A stretch of DNA of 42,483 nt, from contig NZ_QYUP01000175.1 in NCBI RefSeq assembly GCF_003590855.1, forward strand, positions 1-42,483. Direction: 5' to 3'. The notes beneath the pieces were generated by a model. The model was not told the DNA's origin. It searched no databases and saw only the letters and a program-made list of their open reading frames with translations. The stretch comes from Massilia cavernae (lineage in GTDB: Bacteria; Pseudomonadota; Gammaproteobacteria; Burkholderiales; Burkholderiaceae_D). Below, in pieces: positions 8,859 through 20,904 of this stretch. Numbering within the stretch: the first letter of the stretch is position 1; every line of letters begins with the position of its first letter. The translations under genes and the position numbers were made by a program.

Positions 8859-8891
8859 ACTTACATGAAAACGTCGTCCATTTATGTAAGT
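8859..8891. promoter_or_regulatory. inverted repeat upstream of the IalB-like gene
   Basis: ACTTACAT at 8859-8866 is matched exactly by ATGTAAGT at 8884-8891, with 17 bases between. The surroundings are AT-rich for this GC-rich genome. Position and symmetry suit a regulator operator for the gene starting at 8764, but the regulator is unknown and a chance match is possible. The intergenic stretch 8765-9012 otherwise holds a small stem (8919-8937) and the secA terminator. Confidence 0.35.
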
Positions 8892-8967
8892 AAAACCGAC
8901 ATGCACGTATGCATGCTGCGCAACAACCTTCGTTGCGACACCTTGCGCGAATGCGCAGGCCCAAAAG

Positions 8968-8993
8968 GAAAAGCGCCCCAGAGGACGCTTTTC
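8968..8993 (-). terminator. rho-independent terminator of secA
   Basis: On the minus strand GAAAAGCG and CGCTTTTC pair around a short centre that adds a CC/GG pair, followed by a T-rich stretch (CCTTTT). It lies 20 bases after the secA stop. Confidence 0.7.
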
Positions 8994-9012
8994 TTCATTC
9001 AGGCGGCGGGTT

Positions 9013-11769
<2,757 letters not shown>

Positions 11770-11960
11770 GCTTGAATTCTTGAAAAAAACGCCGAAAAAG
11801 AAGCCCGGATAATATCAAAATTACATCAACCCGTGACCGGCCATGGCAAAAAGTGTGTGATTTTATCACGCGAACCCGTCCCAATTGGGGATTATGGCCT
11901 GAAGTACAAGAGGGGTTGGTTCCGGCGCGCACTGGTACACCGGAAACCCGCAGCTGTGAT

Positions 11961-12440
11961 ATGTTTCGCGCTATGCATATTTATGGAACCAAGACTTGGA
12001 AGACCTTCGGCGCGACTGACTTCTTGCGCAAGAATGAGCGCATGGCAAGCCTGCTGCCGGCTGCGATGCGCATGGCCAGTCTCCAGAAGGACTGCGCTGA
12101 CGCCCTGCCCCCGATGTTTTCCAGTTGCGATGTGCTGTCCTTCGAACAGGGCCAGCTGGTGCTGGCCACGCCCACGTCGGCGGTCGCCGCCAAGCTGAAG
12201 CAGCAGCTGCCGAAACTGCAGGCGGCGCTGCACAAGCGCGGCTGGCAGGTCGACGGCATCAAGCTGAAGGTGCAGGTAACGCGCAGCGCGCCGCCTGCGG
12301 TCGAGATCCGCAAGCTGTCGATGCCGGAAACGGCCGTGACGGCCTTCGAGGAACTGGGCGACACCCTGGCGCCGACGGCCCAGAATGAAAAACTGATCGC
12401 CGCCATCAAGTCGATGGCGGCCAAGCGCCGCGCTTATTAA
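11961..12440 (+). CDS. dciA: DciA-like protein (DUF721)
   Basis: DUF721 proteins (DciA) are the likely replicative-helicase loading factors in bacteria that lack DnaC-type loaders. The protein has about 159 residues. Its N-terminal half has a KH-like fold signature: [22 protein letters not shown], then [30 protein letters not shown]-terminal half with disorder-prone segments follows. Start is uncertain: ATG 11961 and ATG 11973 are both in frame, neither has a good ribosome binding site, and the open frame extends to 11853. It is the only plus-strand gene between the Nudix gene and the right end of the dcw cluster. Its stop codon overlaps that of lpxC by 3 bases. Linkage to secA and lpxC is common for this family. 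Confidence 0.82.
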   Translation: MFRAMHIYGTKTWKTFGATDFLRKNERMASLLPAAMRMASLQKDCADALPPMFSSCDVLSFEQGQLVLATPTSAVAAKLKQQLPKLQAALHKRGWQVDGIKLKVQVTRSAPPAVEIRKLSMPETAVTAFEELGDTLAPTAQNEKLIAAIKSMAAKRRAY

Positions 12441-13372
12441 CTAGGCGACCACTCGCTCGCCATCTGGCGCGCGTACGATGCCGGCGCCTGGTCCAGCGAA
12501 TTGAAACTGACGATCTCGTACGAGCTCGGATCCTTCAGCAATTCCAGCAGCAGCAGGTTGTTCAGCGCGTGGCCCGATTTGTGGGCGTGGTAGCTGGCGA
12601 TCAGCGGATGCCCCACCAGGTACAAATCCCCGATCGCGTCCAGGATCTTGTGGCGCACGAATTCGTCCTCGTAGCGCAGCCCATCCGAATTGAGGATGCG
12701 GTATTCGTCCATCACGATCGCGTTTTCCAGCGAACCGCCGCGCGCCAGGCCCATGCCGCGCAGGCTTTCCACGTCCTGCATGAAGCCGAAGGTGCGCGCG
12801 CGCGCCACGTCGTGCACGTAGGAGACGTCGCCGAAATCGACCTCGGCGCGCTGCATGGTGCCGTCCACCGCGGGGTGGTTGAATTCGATGAAGAAGTCGA
12901 GCTTGTAACCGTCGTGCGGCGACAGGCGCGCCCACTTTTCGCTGTTGCCGGTGCCCTGGCGGACTTCGACATCCTTCAGCACGCGGATGAACTTCTTCGG
13001 CGCTTCCTGTTCCTGCACGCCGGCCTGCTGCAGCAGGTACACGAAGGACGAGGCGGAACCGTCCATGATCGGGATTTCTTCGGCCGACACGTCCACGTAA
13101 AGGTTGTCGATGCCAAGGCCGGCGCAGGCCGACATCAGGTGCTCGACGGTGGACACGCGCGCGCCGTCGCGGATCAGCACCGACGCCATGCGGGTATCGC
13201 CCACGACGTTGGCGCTCGATGGGAATTCGACAACAGGGTCGAGGTCGACGCGGCGGAACACGATGCCGGTATCGGCTGCGGCCGGCGACAGGGTCAGCAC
13301 TACCTTGGTGCCGGAGTGCAGGCCGACACCGGTGGTACGGACCTGCTGTTTGACGGTTCTTTGTTTAAGCAT
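12437..13372 (-). CDS. lpxC: UDP-3-O-acyl-N-acetylglucosamine deacetylase
   Basis: LpxC is the zinc enzyme catalysing the committed deacetylation step of lipid A synthesis. The 311-residue protein has the zinc ligands in EHLMSA (His78) and HKILDAIGD (His241, Asp245), and the catalytic histidine in HKSGH (His268). [17 protein letters not shown] at the start is typical. Start ATG 13372 is preferred over an in-frame codon at 13438. In many proteobacteria lpxC follows ftsZ at the end of the dcw cluster. Here a peroxiredoxin and a transporter lie between them, and the ftsZ terminator separates the transcripts. It ends tail to tail with the dciA-like gene. Confidence 0.97.
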   Translation of the reverse strand: MLKQRTVKQQVRTTGVGLHSGTKVVLTLSPAAADTGIVFRRVDLDPVVEFPSSANVVGDTRMASVLIRDGARVSTVEHLMSACAGLGIDNLYVDVSAEEIPIMDGSASSFVYLLQQAGVQEQEAPKKFIRVLKDVEVRQGTGNSEKWARLSPHDGYKLDFFIEFNHPAVDGTMQRAEVDFGDVSYVHDVARARTFGFMQDVESLRGMGLARGGSLENAIVMDEYRILNSDGLRYEDEFVRHKILDAIGDLYLVGHPLIASYHAHKSGHALNNLLLLELLKDPSSYEIVSFNSLDQAPASYARQMASEWSPS

Positions 13373-13415
13373 CCCTCGATTATATCCGGCCTGGATTCGG
13401 GCTGCATTTACAGGC

Positions 13416-14312
13416 TCAGGGATGCTCGCTCTCCGCATGCACCTTCTCGTGGCGGATCAGGTAGATGCCGCTGCCGATAATGATCGCCGCGCCCACCAGG
13501 GTGTAATGATCCGGCAAGGTTTGCCACAGCATCCAGTCGATCGCCACGCCCCAGGCCAGCGCCGAATACTCGAAGGGCGCCACGCTGGACGCCTCGCCCG
13601 AGCTGAACGCCTCGGTGATGGCGATCTGGCCGAGGAAGCCGCTGATCGCGAGGCCCACCAGCAGCCAGGCATCGGAGGCGCGCACCGCCACCCAGTTGGG
13701 CGCGGCGATGATGCTGGCGCCCACCGCGATCATCAGGATCAGCCAGAACATCACGTGTTCCGAGCGGTCGGTACGGGCCAGGATGCGCGCCGCGATGGCG
13801 GACACCGCATAGGCGACGGCGGAGCCGAGGATGGCCAGCCCGCCAAGGGTGAGCATGCCTTCGCCCGTCGGACGCAGCACGACCAGCACGCCGGCGAGGC
13901 CGACGCCGATGGCGATCCAGCGCGGCGCCTCCACGGTCTCCTTCAGGAAGACCACCGACAGGGCCGTGATCAGCGCCGGGGCGATGAAGAAGATGGTGTA
14001 GGCCTCGGCCAGCGACAGGTTTCGCAGGCCGAAGGCGAACATGCCGAGCATCGCGATGCCAAGCACGCCGCGCAGCACCTGCAGCGACCAGCGCACCTTC
14101 ATGATATTGCGGAAGGCGCCGCGCCATGCGAGGTAGCCGACCATCAGCGGCAGCGACGACAGCGCGCGCAGCGCGGCCACCTGCACGGCAGGATAGTGCT
14201 GGGACAGCAGCTTCATTGCCGTGTCCATCAGCGAGAACATGGCGACGGCGATCAGCATCGCGTAGATGGAGCGCAGGTTGCCGTTCACGGTTCGTGTTGT
14301 TGTGGTGCTCAT
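13416..14312 (-). CDS. EamA/DMT-family membrane transporter
   Basis: A 298-residue inner-membrane protein with ten predicted helices arranged as two EamA repeats (roughly residues 15-145 and 160-290). Segments such as [38 protein letters not shown] and the conserved E in [11 protein letters not shown] are typical of drug/metabolite exporters of the RhaT/YdcZ type. The substrate cannot be inferred. It lies 43 bases upstream of lpxC on the same strand. A long inverted repeat precedes it, so it probably has its own promoter downstream of that repeat. Confidence 0.88.
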   Translation of the reverse strand: MSTTTTRTVNGNLRSIYAMLIAVAMFSLMDTAMKLLSQHYPAVQVAALRALSSLPLMVGYLAWRGAFRNIMKVRWSLQVLRGVLGIAMLGMFAFGLRNLSLAEAYTIFFIAPALITALSVVFLKETVEAPRWIAIGVGLAGVLVVLRPTGEGMLTLGGLAILGSAVAYAVSAIAARILARTDRSEHVMFWLILMIAVGASIIAAPNWVAVRASDAWLLVGLAISGFLGQIAITEAFSSGEASSVAPFEYSALAWGVAIDWMLWQTLPDHYTLVGAAIIIGSGIYLIRHEKVHAESEHP

Positions 14313-14334
14313 ATCAGGTACTGCAGAAATAAAT

Positions 14335-14416
14335 GTAGGGCGGATAAGCGAAGCGCATCCGCCATGAGTCGCGTGGACGCATGCAATGGCGGATGCGCTT
14401 CGCTTATCCGCCCTAC
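14335..14416. repeat. REP-like inverted repeat pair, locus 2
   Basis: The 29-base element of locus 1 occurs again as a perfect inverted pair at 14335-14363 and 14388-14416. Pairing extends two bases further to a 31-bp stem with a 20-base loop. The order of the two orientations is opposite to that at 5058-5137. It lies between the peroxiredoxin stop and the transporter start, both on the minus strand, and could end the peroxiredoxin transcript. Confidence 0.88.
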
Positions 14417-14447
14417 GAGGCGGAAAACGAATCTAGCTAGCTAGAAT

Positions 14448-14954
14448 TTACGCCAGTTGCTTCAGCAAGGTTTCGGCATTCGACACTTCGAAGCCGCCGC
14501 CCTGCTCCACGTTCAGTTGCTTGACGACGCCATCTTCCACCAGCATAGAGTAGCGCTGCGAGCGCGTGCCCATGCCGTACTTGGAGAAGTCCGCGTCCAG
14601 GCCCAGGGCCTTGGATAACGATGCGTTACCGTCAGCCATCATGCGGACGATGCCGCTGGCCTTCTGGTCGCGGCCCCATGCGCCCATCACGAAGGCGTCG
14701 TTGACCGAGATGCACCAGATTTCATCGACGCCCTTGGCCTTGAACTCTTCCGCGAACTGGACGTAGCCAGGCACGTGCTGGACCGAGCAGGTCGGGGTGA
14801 AGGCGCCTGGCAGGCCGAAGATCGCGACCTTCTTGCCCTTGACGAGGTCGGCCACCTGGAAGGTATTCGGGCCCAGGGTGCAGCCTTCGGTTTCGTTTTC
14901 CACGAATTCAGCCAGGGTGCCTTCCGGCAGGCGTTCGCCGATTTTGATGGTCAT
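14448..14954 (-). CDS. Prx5-type peroxiredoxin
   Basis: A 168-residue peroxiredoxin of the Prx5 (AhpE/redoxin) group, which reduces hydrogen peroxide and organic peroxides using glutathione or another thiol donor. The peroxidatic cysteine is Cys56 in GLPGAFTPTCSVQHVPGY. Cys25 and Cys82 (IWCISVNDAFVM) are further cysteines; either could help resolve, and this is inferred. RSQRYSMLVEDGVVKQLNVE is typical of the C-terminal half. A good GGAG-type site precedes ATG 14954. It sits between the ftsZ terminator and the repeat, apparently as a single-gene transcript. Confidence 0.93.
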   Translation of the reverse strand: MTIKIGERLPEGTLAEFVENETEGCTLGPNTFQVADLVKGKKVAIFGLPGAFTPTCSVQHVPGYVQFAEEFKAKGVDEIWCISVNDAFVMGAWGRDQKASGIVRMMADGNASLSKALGLDADFSKYGMGTRSQRYSMLVEDGVVKQLNVEQGGGFEVSNAETLLKQLA

Positions 14955-15040
14955 GTATGACTCCTTCTAGTGTGTTGGGGAGGGTGAAATGCCTAGACAA
15001 CCAGTATGCCTGATCCGCCATTTTCTTGCTGGCGGCGGGG

Positions 15041-15083
15041 CAAAAATAAAAACGGCGGACGGGCAAAATGCCCGTCCGCCGTT
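15041..15083 (-). terminator. rho-independent terminator after ftsZ
   Basis: On the minus strand AACGGCGGACGGGC and its perfect complement GCCCGTCCGCCGTT form a 14-bp stem with a short loop, followed by TTTTT-A-TTTTT. It lies 22 bases after the ftsZ stop and marks the end of the dcw transcript. Confidence 0.93.
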
Positions 15084-15104
15084 CGAACCGGCAGCTCGCG
15101 GTGC

Positions 15105-16307
15105 TTAGTCGGCCTGCTTGCGCAGGAACGCAGGAATGTCGTAGGTTTCCACGCCATTGCGCTGCATCGCCTGCACCTGCTCGGAAGCCGACTCGCGGCG
15201 CCATACCGCCGGCTGCTTCATGCCGCCCATCGCGTCCAGGCTTGACGCAGCGCCCATCGACATGCCCTGCGACACGGTGGTCGCGCCAGCCGACATGATC
15301 GGCTGGTTGTGGGTGCCGGTGCGCAGCATCGGGGTCTGTACCAGCTGCATCGACTTCTTGGCTTTGCCCAGGCCAGTCGCCACCACGGTCACGCGGATGT
15401 CGTCGCCCATCTCGTCGTCGTAGGCGATGCCCTGCGCGATCGACGCGTCAGGCGCTGCAAACGCGCGCACCGCAGCCATGACTTCCTTGATTTCCTTGCC
15501 CTTCAGGCCACGGCTCGCGGTGACGTTGACCAGCACGCCGCGCGCGCCGGACAGATCGATACCATCCAGCAGCGGCGACGCCACTGCCTGTTCGGCCGCG
15601 ATGCGTGCGCGGTCCACGCCCGACGCGGTGGCGGTACCCATCATCGCCTTGCCCTGCTCGCCCATGATGGTCTTGACGTCGTTGAAGTCGACGTTGATGT
15701 GGCCCGGCACATTGATGATCTCGGCGATGCCTGCAACCGCGTTGTTCAACACGTCATCCGCGTGCTTCATCCAGTCCAGCATGCTTTCGTCTTCGTAGAT
15801 CTCTTCCAGCTTTTCATTCAGGATGATGATCAGGGAGTCGACGTGCTGCGACAGCTGCTCCAGGCCTTCCTCGGCGATGTCCATGCACTTCTGGCCTTCG
15901 TACGAGAACGGCTTCGAGACCACGGCCACGGTCAGCGCGCCCATCGACTTGGCCACTTCCGCCACGATCGGCGCGGCGCCGGTGCCGGTGCCGCCGCCCA
16001 TGCCGGCAGCGATGAAGACCATGTGTGCACCGCGCAGGGAATCTTCGATGCGGGCACGCGATTCTTCTGCCAGCGCGCGACCGACCGCAGGCTTCATGCC
16101 TGCGCCCAGGCCGGTCTCGCCGATCTGGATGATGTTGTGCGCGGACGATGCGGCCAGGGCCTGCGCATCGGTGTTTGCCGCGATGAACTCGACGCCATTC
16201 ACGCCTTTGTTGATCATGTGCTGAACCGCATTGCCACCCGCGCCGCCAACGCCGACGACCTTGATGACCGTACCCAGTGCTGCGTTATCGACCATATCGA
16301 ACTCCAT
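15105..16307 (-). CDS. ftsZ: cell division protein FtsZ
   Basis: FtsZ is the tubulin-like GTPase that forms the division ring. The 400-residue protein has the glycine-rich VVGVGGAGGNAV segment, the tubulin signature GGGTGTG at 104-110 and the synergy T7 loop with Asn205, Asp207 and Asp210. A variable linker leads to the conserved C-terminal peptide DIPAFLRKQ, which binds FtsA and ZipA/ZapD. AGGAG stands 6 bases before ATG 16307. Upstream in-frame codons to 16421 lie in the AT-rich leader. It is the last gene of the cluster, followed by a strong terminator. Confidence 0.98.
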   Translation of the reverse strand: MEFDMVDNAALGTVIKVVGVGGAGGNAVQHMINKGVNGVEFIAANTDAQALAASSAHNIIQIGETGLGAGMKPAVGRALAEESRARIEDSLRGAHMVFIAAGMGGGTGTGAAPIVAEVAKSMGALTVAVVSKPFSYEGQKCMDIAEEGLEQLSQHVDSLIIILNEKLEEIYEDESMLDWMKHADDVLNNAVAGIAEIINVPGHINVDFNDVKTIMGEQGKAMMGTATASGVDRARIAAEQAVASPLLDGIDLSGARGVLVNVTASRGLKGKEIKEVMAAVRAFAAPDASIAQGIAYDDEMGDDIRVTVVATGLGKAKKSMQLVQTPMLRTGTHNQPIMSAGATTVSQGMSMGAASSLDAMGGMKQPAVWRRESASEQVQAMQRNGVETYDIPAFLRKQAD

Positions 16308-16463
16308 GATGTACTCCTGAATTAATGTGCCGTTTCCAAGCGCCAGGGCTCTTATTAATATGAAACCTGGAGATTGAAAACTGCGGTTATTTATAAAAAA
16401 TCTCGTTCCTGCAAATCCCAAACCGTGCTGCCCGACCCTGCCATTTGCGACTTAAGAAATACC
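16308..16463 (-). promoter_or_regulatory. AT-rich ftsZ leader, possible internal promoter
   Basis: The 156 bases between the ftsA stop and ftsZ are much richer in A/T than their surroundings, and this is the only large gap in the dcw cluster. On the minus strand it contains TTTTTTATAAAT and CATATTAATAAG, either of which could supply a -10 element. I could not place a convincing -35 at 16-18 bases. An ftsZ-specific promoter is therefore only a suggestion. Confidence 0.35.
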
Positions 16464-17710
16464 TTAAAAATTACCCAAGAACCATTCCTTCATACGCTGC
16501 CACACCGCCTTCACCGAGCCATCCTGACGCGTCACGATGTGCCCCCGCAAATACTGCTTCTTCGCTTCCAGCAGCAGGCCGAGCACCGTCGCATAGCGCG
16601 GGCTGCGCACCACGTCCGCCAGCTGGCCGCGGTAGTCCGGCGTGCCGAGGCGCGCCGGCTTCAGGAAGATGTCTTCGGCCATTTCGGCCATGCCCGGCAT
16701 GATCGAGGTGCCGCCGGTCAGGACGATCCCCGACGACAGCACGCCTTCGTAGCCCGACTCGCGCACCGCCTGGTGCACCATCGCGAACAGTTCCTCGACG
16801 CGCGGCTCGATCACGGCGGCCAGCGCCTGGCGCGACAGGTTGCGCGGGCCGCGGTCGCCCAGGCCAGGCACTTCCAGCGTCTCGCCCGGATCGGCCAGCA
16901 CCTGCTTGGCGACGCCGTAGCGGATCTTGATTTCCTCGGCCTCGGAAGTCGGCGTGCGCAGCGCCATCGCGATGTCGTTGGTGATCTGGTCGCCGGCGAT
17001 CGGAATCACCGCGGTGTGGCGGATCGCGCCGTCCGAGAACACGGCGATGTCGGTGGTGCCGCCGCCGATGTCGATCAGGACCACGCCCAGTTCCTTCTCG
17101 TCGCGGTCAGCTCACATGGTCGGCCGATGCCATCGCTGCAGGATCAGGTCGATATTTCGAGGCCGCAGCGGCGCCGCACTTGGACGATGTTTCTGCACCG
17201 CCCGGTACCGCGCCCGGTCACGATTGTGCACCGCCACTTCCAGGCGCAACGCCCGATCATGCCGCATCGCTCGCGCACAGTCTTCTGCTGTCGACTCATT
17301 GAACTCTGCGGCACCGTGTGCACAGCTGCTGTCGTCGGCGAATGGGTGACGGGCCCTTCGCAGGTTTTGTATCACGCGCGCTCACGTCGGTCGCGGTCAC
17401 ATTCTTGTCCTTGATGGATCGCGACCATGCCGCTCGAATTGAACGAACGGATATGGCTGCCCGCGATACCGGCATACACATTGCGGATCTTGCAGTCGGC
17501 CATCAGCTCGGCCTCTTCGAGCGCGCGCTGGATCGACTCGACGGTGGCCTCGATGTTCACGACGACGCCTTTCTTCAGGCCTTTCGACTCGTGCTGACCG
17601 AGTCCGATGACCTCATGCCGTCCGTCGGCCATCACCTCGGCCACCACCGCCACCACCTTGGAGGTGCCGATGTCGAGTCCGACGATCAGATTTTTCGCGT
17701 CTTTTGTCAT
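16464..17710 (-). CDS. ftsA: cell division protein FtsA, reading frame broken by an indel-dense patch
   Basis: FtsA is the actin-like membrane tether of FtsZ. Residues 1-97 read cleanly from ATG 17710 (LIVGLDIGTSKVVAVVAEV to SFNSSGMVAI). A clean frame resumes from about 17084 (VVLIDIGGGTTDIAVFSDG, the phosphate-2 loop) to the membrane-binding end WQRMKEWFLGNF. Between roughly 17085 and 17415 no frame stays open. Pieces of the expected protein still appear in order but in changing frames: KDKNVTATDV, then VHTVPQ, RLEV-VH, IVTG, RCGLEI, DLILQ, and finally DEKELG. The total length of 1247 bases is close to an intact ftsA. I read this as sequence error in a functional essential gene, not a true pseudogene. 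It lies 9 bases after ftsQ. Confidence 0.9.
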
Positions 17711-17719
17711 TTTCCTGGC

Positions 17720-18544
17720 CTACTGTCTGTTCCGGTTTGTGCTGCTGGTTGATTTCGTTTTTTGTGATACAGCCTTTACAGGCTTGCTTATGTCCGACGG
17801 CACCTGCAATCCGTGGGCCGATAAAGCCAGCCCGTTTTGATACCGCATGTCCACCGTCGCGATGCCATCCTTCAGGAGGCTGGACAGCTGCGGGTAGATC
17901 CCCACCAGCCGCGCCACCCTGTTCTTCAGCGTCGCCGCATCCTGCTCCCTGCCCAGCGCCACTTCCATCCCGTTGCTGAACTGCGCCGTCCATGCATAGC
18001 GGCCGGAGAGGTTCAGCGCGGTCGGCACCAGGCTCGCCGGCGCGAACCAGTTGCGCAAGTCGATGAACCGTGCCAGTACTTCCTTCTCGCTCCCCTTCGG
18101 CCCATCGAAGGCCGGCAGTTCATGGTCCTCGTCCGCCTCGGCCAGGTTGGCGGTGAAGATGTCGCCCTTCACCGACAGCAGCCTGCCGTCCTCGCCCCAC
18201 GTGCCCAGCGCTTCATGCTCTTCCACTTCGACGATCAGCTGGTCCGGCCACTCGCGCCTTACCGTTGCGCGCCGTACCCAGGGCACCGATTCGAACGCGG
18301 TGCGCACCTGCTCCAGGTCCGTCGTGAAGAAGTTGCCCTTCACCTTGCCCAGCACGCCCTGCGCCAGCGTCAGCCGGTTCACATGCTTGAGCTCCATGCC
18401 GTACATGTGCTCCACATACACCGTGCGCAGGTCGAACATCGGCCGCTGCGAAATCCACCAAACACCTGAAGCCAGCAAAGCGATGACAACCAGTGCCATC
18501 AGGCTATTCGCCGTTGCGTTCAAGGCCCTTACGTCTTGCCACAT
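17720..18544 (-). CDS. ftsQ: cell division protein FtsQ
   Basis: FtsQ links the early and late divisome and binds FtsB/FtsL in the periplasm. The 274-residue protein has a short cytoplasmic start and one membrane segment at about 14-31 (NSLMALVVIALLASGVWW). A POTRA domain follows (RTVYVEHMYGMELKHVNRL...LEQVRTAFESVPWVRRATVRREWPDQLIVEVEEHEALGTWG, quoted in pieces), and then the FtsQ beta domain with the YAWTAQFSNGMEVALGR strand region. The C-terminal tail is Ser/Thr/Lys-rich. It lies 6 bases after ddlB and 9 before ftsA, as in other dcw clusters. Confidence 0.95.
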   Translation of the reverse strand: MWQDVRALNATANSLMALVVIALLASGVWWISQRPMFDLRTVYVEHMYGMELKHVNRLTLAQGVLGKVKGNFFTTDLEQVRTAFESVPWVRRATVRREWPDQLIVEVEEHEALGTWGEDGRLLSVKGDIFTANLAEADEDHELPAFDGPKGSEKEVLARFIDLRNWFAPASLVPTALNLSGRYAWTAQFSNGMEVALGREQDAATLKNRVARLVGIYPQLSSLLKDGIATVDMRYQNGLALSAHGLQVPSDISKPVKAVSQKTKSTSSTNRNRQ

Positions 18545-18550
18545 TCGCGC

Positions 18551-19510
18551 TTAGCCCTGTCCCTTCGCCATCTTCAGGCGTGCCGAACGCAGGATTTCCA
18601 CGCACAGGTCTTCGTAGCTGATGCCCACTGCGCGCGCCGCCATCGGCACCAGCGAATGCGAGGTCATGCCCGGCGAGGTGTTCGCCTCGATCAGGAACGG
18701 CTTGTTGTCCGCCTCGCGCAGCATGAAGTCGATCCGTCCCCAGCCTTCGCAGCCAAGCGCGTTGTACGCCTGCACCGCAAGGCGCTGGATTTCGGCGGTG
18801 GTCGCTTCGTCCAGCGCGGCCGGGCAGAAATACTGGGTGTCGTCGCTGAAGTACTTGTTCTGGTAGTCGTAGTTACCGCCGGGCGCCACGATCTCGACGA
18901 TCGGCAGCGCGAGCGCGGTGCGGCCCTTGCCCAGCACCGCCACGGTGAACTCGCGGCCGGTCACGAACTGCTCGGCCAGCACCGAATCGCCCAGGCTCGC
19001 GGCCAGGTCGACCGCCGCTTTCAGTTCACCCTCGGCGCTTACCTTGGTGATGCCGATGGTCGAACCTTCGAGCGGCGGCTTGATCATCACCGGCAGGCCA
19101 AGCTGGGCGACGACCTGGGACAGGTCGGAGTCCGCATCCAGCGTCGCATACTGCGGCGTCGGCAGCTTGTGCATCAGCCAGATCATCTTGGTGTAGATCT
19201 TGTCCATGCCGACCGCGCAGGCCATCACGCCGCTGCCGGTGTAAGGGATGCCCAGCTGTTCCAGCGCGCCCTGCAGGCTCCCGTCTTCGCCGAAGCGGCC
19301 GTGCAGCGCGATGAATACGCGGTCGAACTTTTCGGCCGCCAGTTCGGCGATGCTGCGCTCGGCGGGGTCGAAGGGGTGGGCGTCGACGCCCTTGGACTTC
19401 AAGGCGGCCAGCACGCCGGTACCGGACATGATGGACACTTCGCGCTCGGCGGAACGGCCGCCGAACAGCACGCCGACCTTGCCGAATTCAGAAAGGGAAT
19501 TTGCGCTCAC
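18551..19510 (-). CDS. ddlB: D-alanine--D-alanine ligase
   Basis: Ddl joins two D-alanines using ATP to make the end of the peptidoglycan stem peptide. The 319-residue ATP-grasp protein shows [19 protein letters not shown] at the start. [24 protein letters not shown] (quoted across two conserved blocks) follows, then the ATP-binding [11 protein letters not shown] loop and the metal-binding end GRIDFML...[18 protein letters not shown]. It overlaps murC by 4 bases and is followed after 6 bases by ftsQ, the usual ddlB-ftsQ order. Confidence 0.96.
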   Translation of the reverse strand: MSANSLSEFGKVGVLFGGRSAEREVSIMSGTGVLAALKSKGVDAHPFDPAERSIAELAAEKFDRVFIALHGRFGEDGSLQGALEQLGIPYTGSGVMACAVGMDKIYTKMIWLMHKLPTPQYATLDADSDLSQVVAQLGLPVMIKPPLEGSTIGITKVSAEGELKAAVDLAASLGDSVLAEQFVTGREFTVAVLGKGRTALALPIVEIVAPGGNYDYQNKYFSDDTQYFCPAALDEATTAEIQRLAVQAYNALGCEGWGRIDFMLREADNKPFLIEANTSPGMTSHSLVPMAARAVGISYEDLCVEILRSARLKMAKGQG

Positions 19511-20904
19511 TTCGAGGCCTCTGCATAGGTTGTCAGTTTGTTGGGAATGCCGCTGATCGAGCCCGCGCCCATGGTGATCACGACGTCGCCATCGCGCACG
19601 ACGCCCATCAGGGTCGAAGGCATGTCGGCCATCGATTCAACGAAAATCGGTTCGATGTTGCCGCGCACGCGCAGCGCATGCGCCAGCGCGCGGCCGTCGG
19701 CGGCCACGATAGGCTGCTCGCCGGCTGCATACACCTCGGACAGCACCAGCACGTCCGGCGCGGACAGCACCTTGACGAAATCTTCGAACAGGTCGCGCGT
19801 GCGGCTGTAGCGGTGCGGCTGGAAGGCCAGCACCAGGCGGCGGCCCGGATAGGCCGCGCGCGCTGCCTTCAGCGTGACTTCGGTTTCAACCGGGTGGTGG
19901 CCGAAATCGTCAACCAGCGCGAACGTACCGCCGCCGGGGATGGCGACGTCGCCGTAGCGGGTGAAGCGGCGGCCCACGCCGCGGAATTCGGCCAGGCCCT
20001 GCTGGGTGGCCGCGTCGTCGACACCCAGTTCGCGCGCGATCGCGATCGCCGAGCAGGCGTTCTGCACGTTGTGCATGCCGGGCTGGTTCAGCACGAAGTC
20101 GGTGTCGTCATAGCCATCCTGCACGACGGTGAAGTGCATCTGCAGGCCGTTGGCGCGCGCGTTCACGGCGCGCACCTGTGCGTCTTCCGAGAAGCCGTAG
20201 GTGGTGATCGGCTTGGTCACTTCGGGCAGGATGCTGCGCACGTGCGGATCGTCGATGCACAGCATCGCGCGGCCGTAGAACGGCAGGCGGTGGGTGAAGT
20301 TCACGAACGCCGCCTTCAGCTTTTCGAAGTCGTGCTCATAGGTTTCCATATGGTCGGCATCGATGTTGGTGATCACTTCCAGCATCGGCGTCAGGTTCAG
20401 GAAACTGGCGTCCGACTCGTCGGCTTCGGCCACGATGTATTCGCCGGTGCCCAGTTTGGCGTTGGCGCCGGCGCTGGTCAGGCGGCCGCCGATGACGAAA
20501 GTAGGATCGAGGCCGCCCTGCGCCAGCACAGATGCGACCAGGCTGGTGGTGGTGGTCTTGCCATGGGTGCCGGCGATCGCGATGCCGCGCTTGAGGCGCA
20601 TCAGTTCGCCCAGCATGATCGCACGCGGGACAATCGGCACCATCGCGGCGCGGGCGGCGACCACTTCCGGGTTGTCGTTATGGACGGCGGTCGAGGTGAC
20701 CACCGCGTCGGCGTTCGCCACGTTACCCGCGGCGTGGCCGAGCATCACCTTGGCGCCCAGTTCCGCCAGGCGCTGGGTCGCGGCGTTGCTGCCCAGGTCG
20801 GAGCCGGATACGTTGTAGCCGAGGTTCAGCAGCACTTCGGCGATGCCGCTCATGCCGCTGCCGCCGATGCCGACGAAGTGAATGTTCTTTATCTTGTGTT
20901 TCAT
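19507..20904 (-). CDS. murC: UDP-N-acetylmuramate--L-alanine ligase
   Basis: MurC adds the first amino acid, L-alanine, to UDP-MurNAc. The 465-residue Mur ligase has the Rossmann start [19 protein letters not shown] and the ATP-binding loop GTHGKTTTT at 112-120. It also has the family segments [12 protein letters not shown] and DDFGHHPVE, the latter holding the conserved His pair of MurC. Full length and undisturbed. It overlaps murG and ddlB by 4 bases each, so translation is probably coupled through this run. Confidence 0.97.
   Translation of the reverse strand: MKHKIKNIHFVGIGGSGMSGIAEVLLNLGYNVSGSDLGSNAATQRLAELGAKVMLGHAAGNVANADAVVTSTAVHNDNPEVVAARAAMVPIVPRAIMLGELMRLKRGIAIAGTHGKTTTTSLVASVLAQGGLDPTFVIGGRLTSAGANAKLGTGEYIVAEADESDASFLNLTPMLEVITNIDADHMETYEHDFEKLKAAFVNFTHRLPFYGRAMLCIDDPHVRSILPEVTKPITTYGFSEDAQVRAVNARANGLQMHFTVVQDGYDDTDFVLNQPGMHNVQNACSAIAIARELGVDDAATQQGLAEFRGVGRRFTRYGDVAIPGGGTFALVDDFGHHPVETEVTLKAARAAYPGRRLVLAFQPHRYSRTRDLFEDFVKVLSAPDVLVLSEVYAAGEQPIVAADGRALAHALRVRGNIEPIFVESMADMPSTLMGVVRDGDVVITMGAGSISGIPNKLTTYAEASK

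Noticed and set aside
11857..11869. GTGAT-TTT-ATCAC palindrome between secA and the dciA-like gene as a CRP/FNR site
   Set aside because: The spacing does not fit the TGTGA-N6-TCACA consensus, and no promoter could be aligned with it. It remains an unexplained 13-base palindrome.
17112..17375. The 87-residue frame inside the ftsA patch as a new small gene or inserted element
   Set aside because: Its DNA aligns piecewise with expected ftsA codons in order, so it is damaged ftsA, not new sequence. There are no terminal repeats or target duplications.
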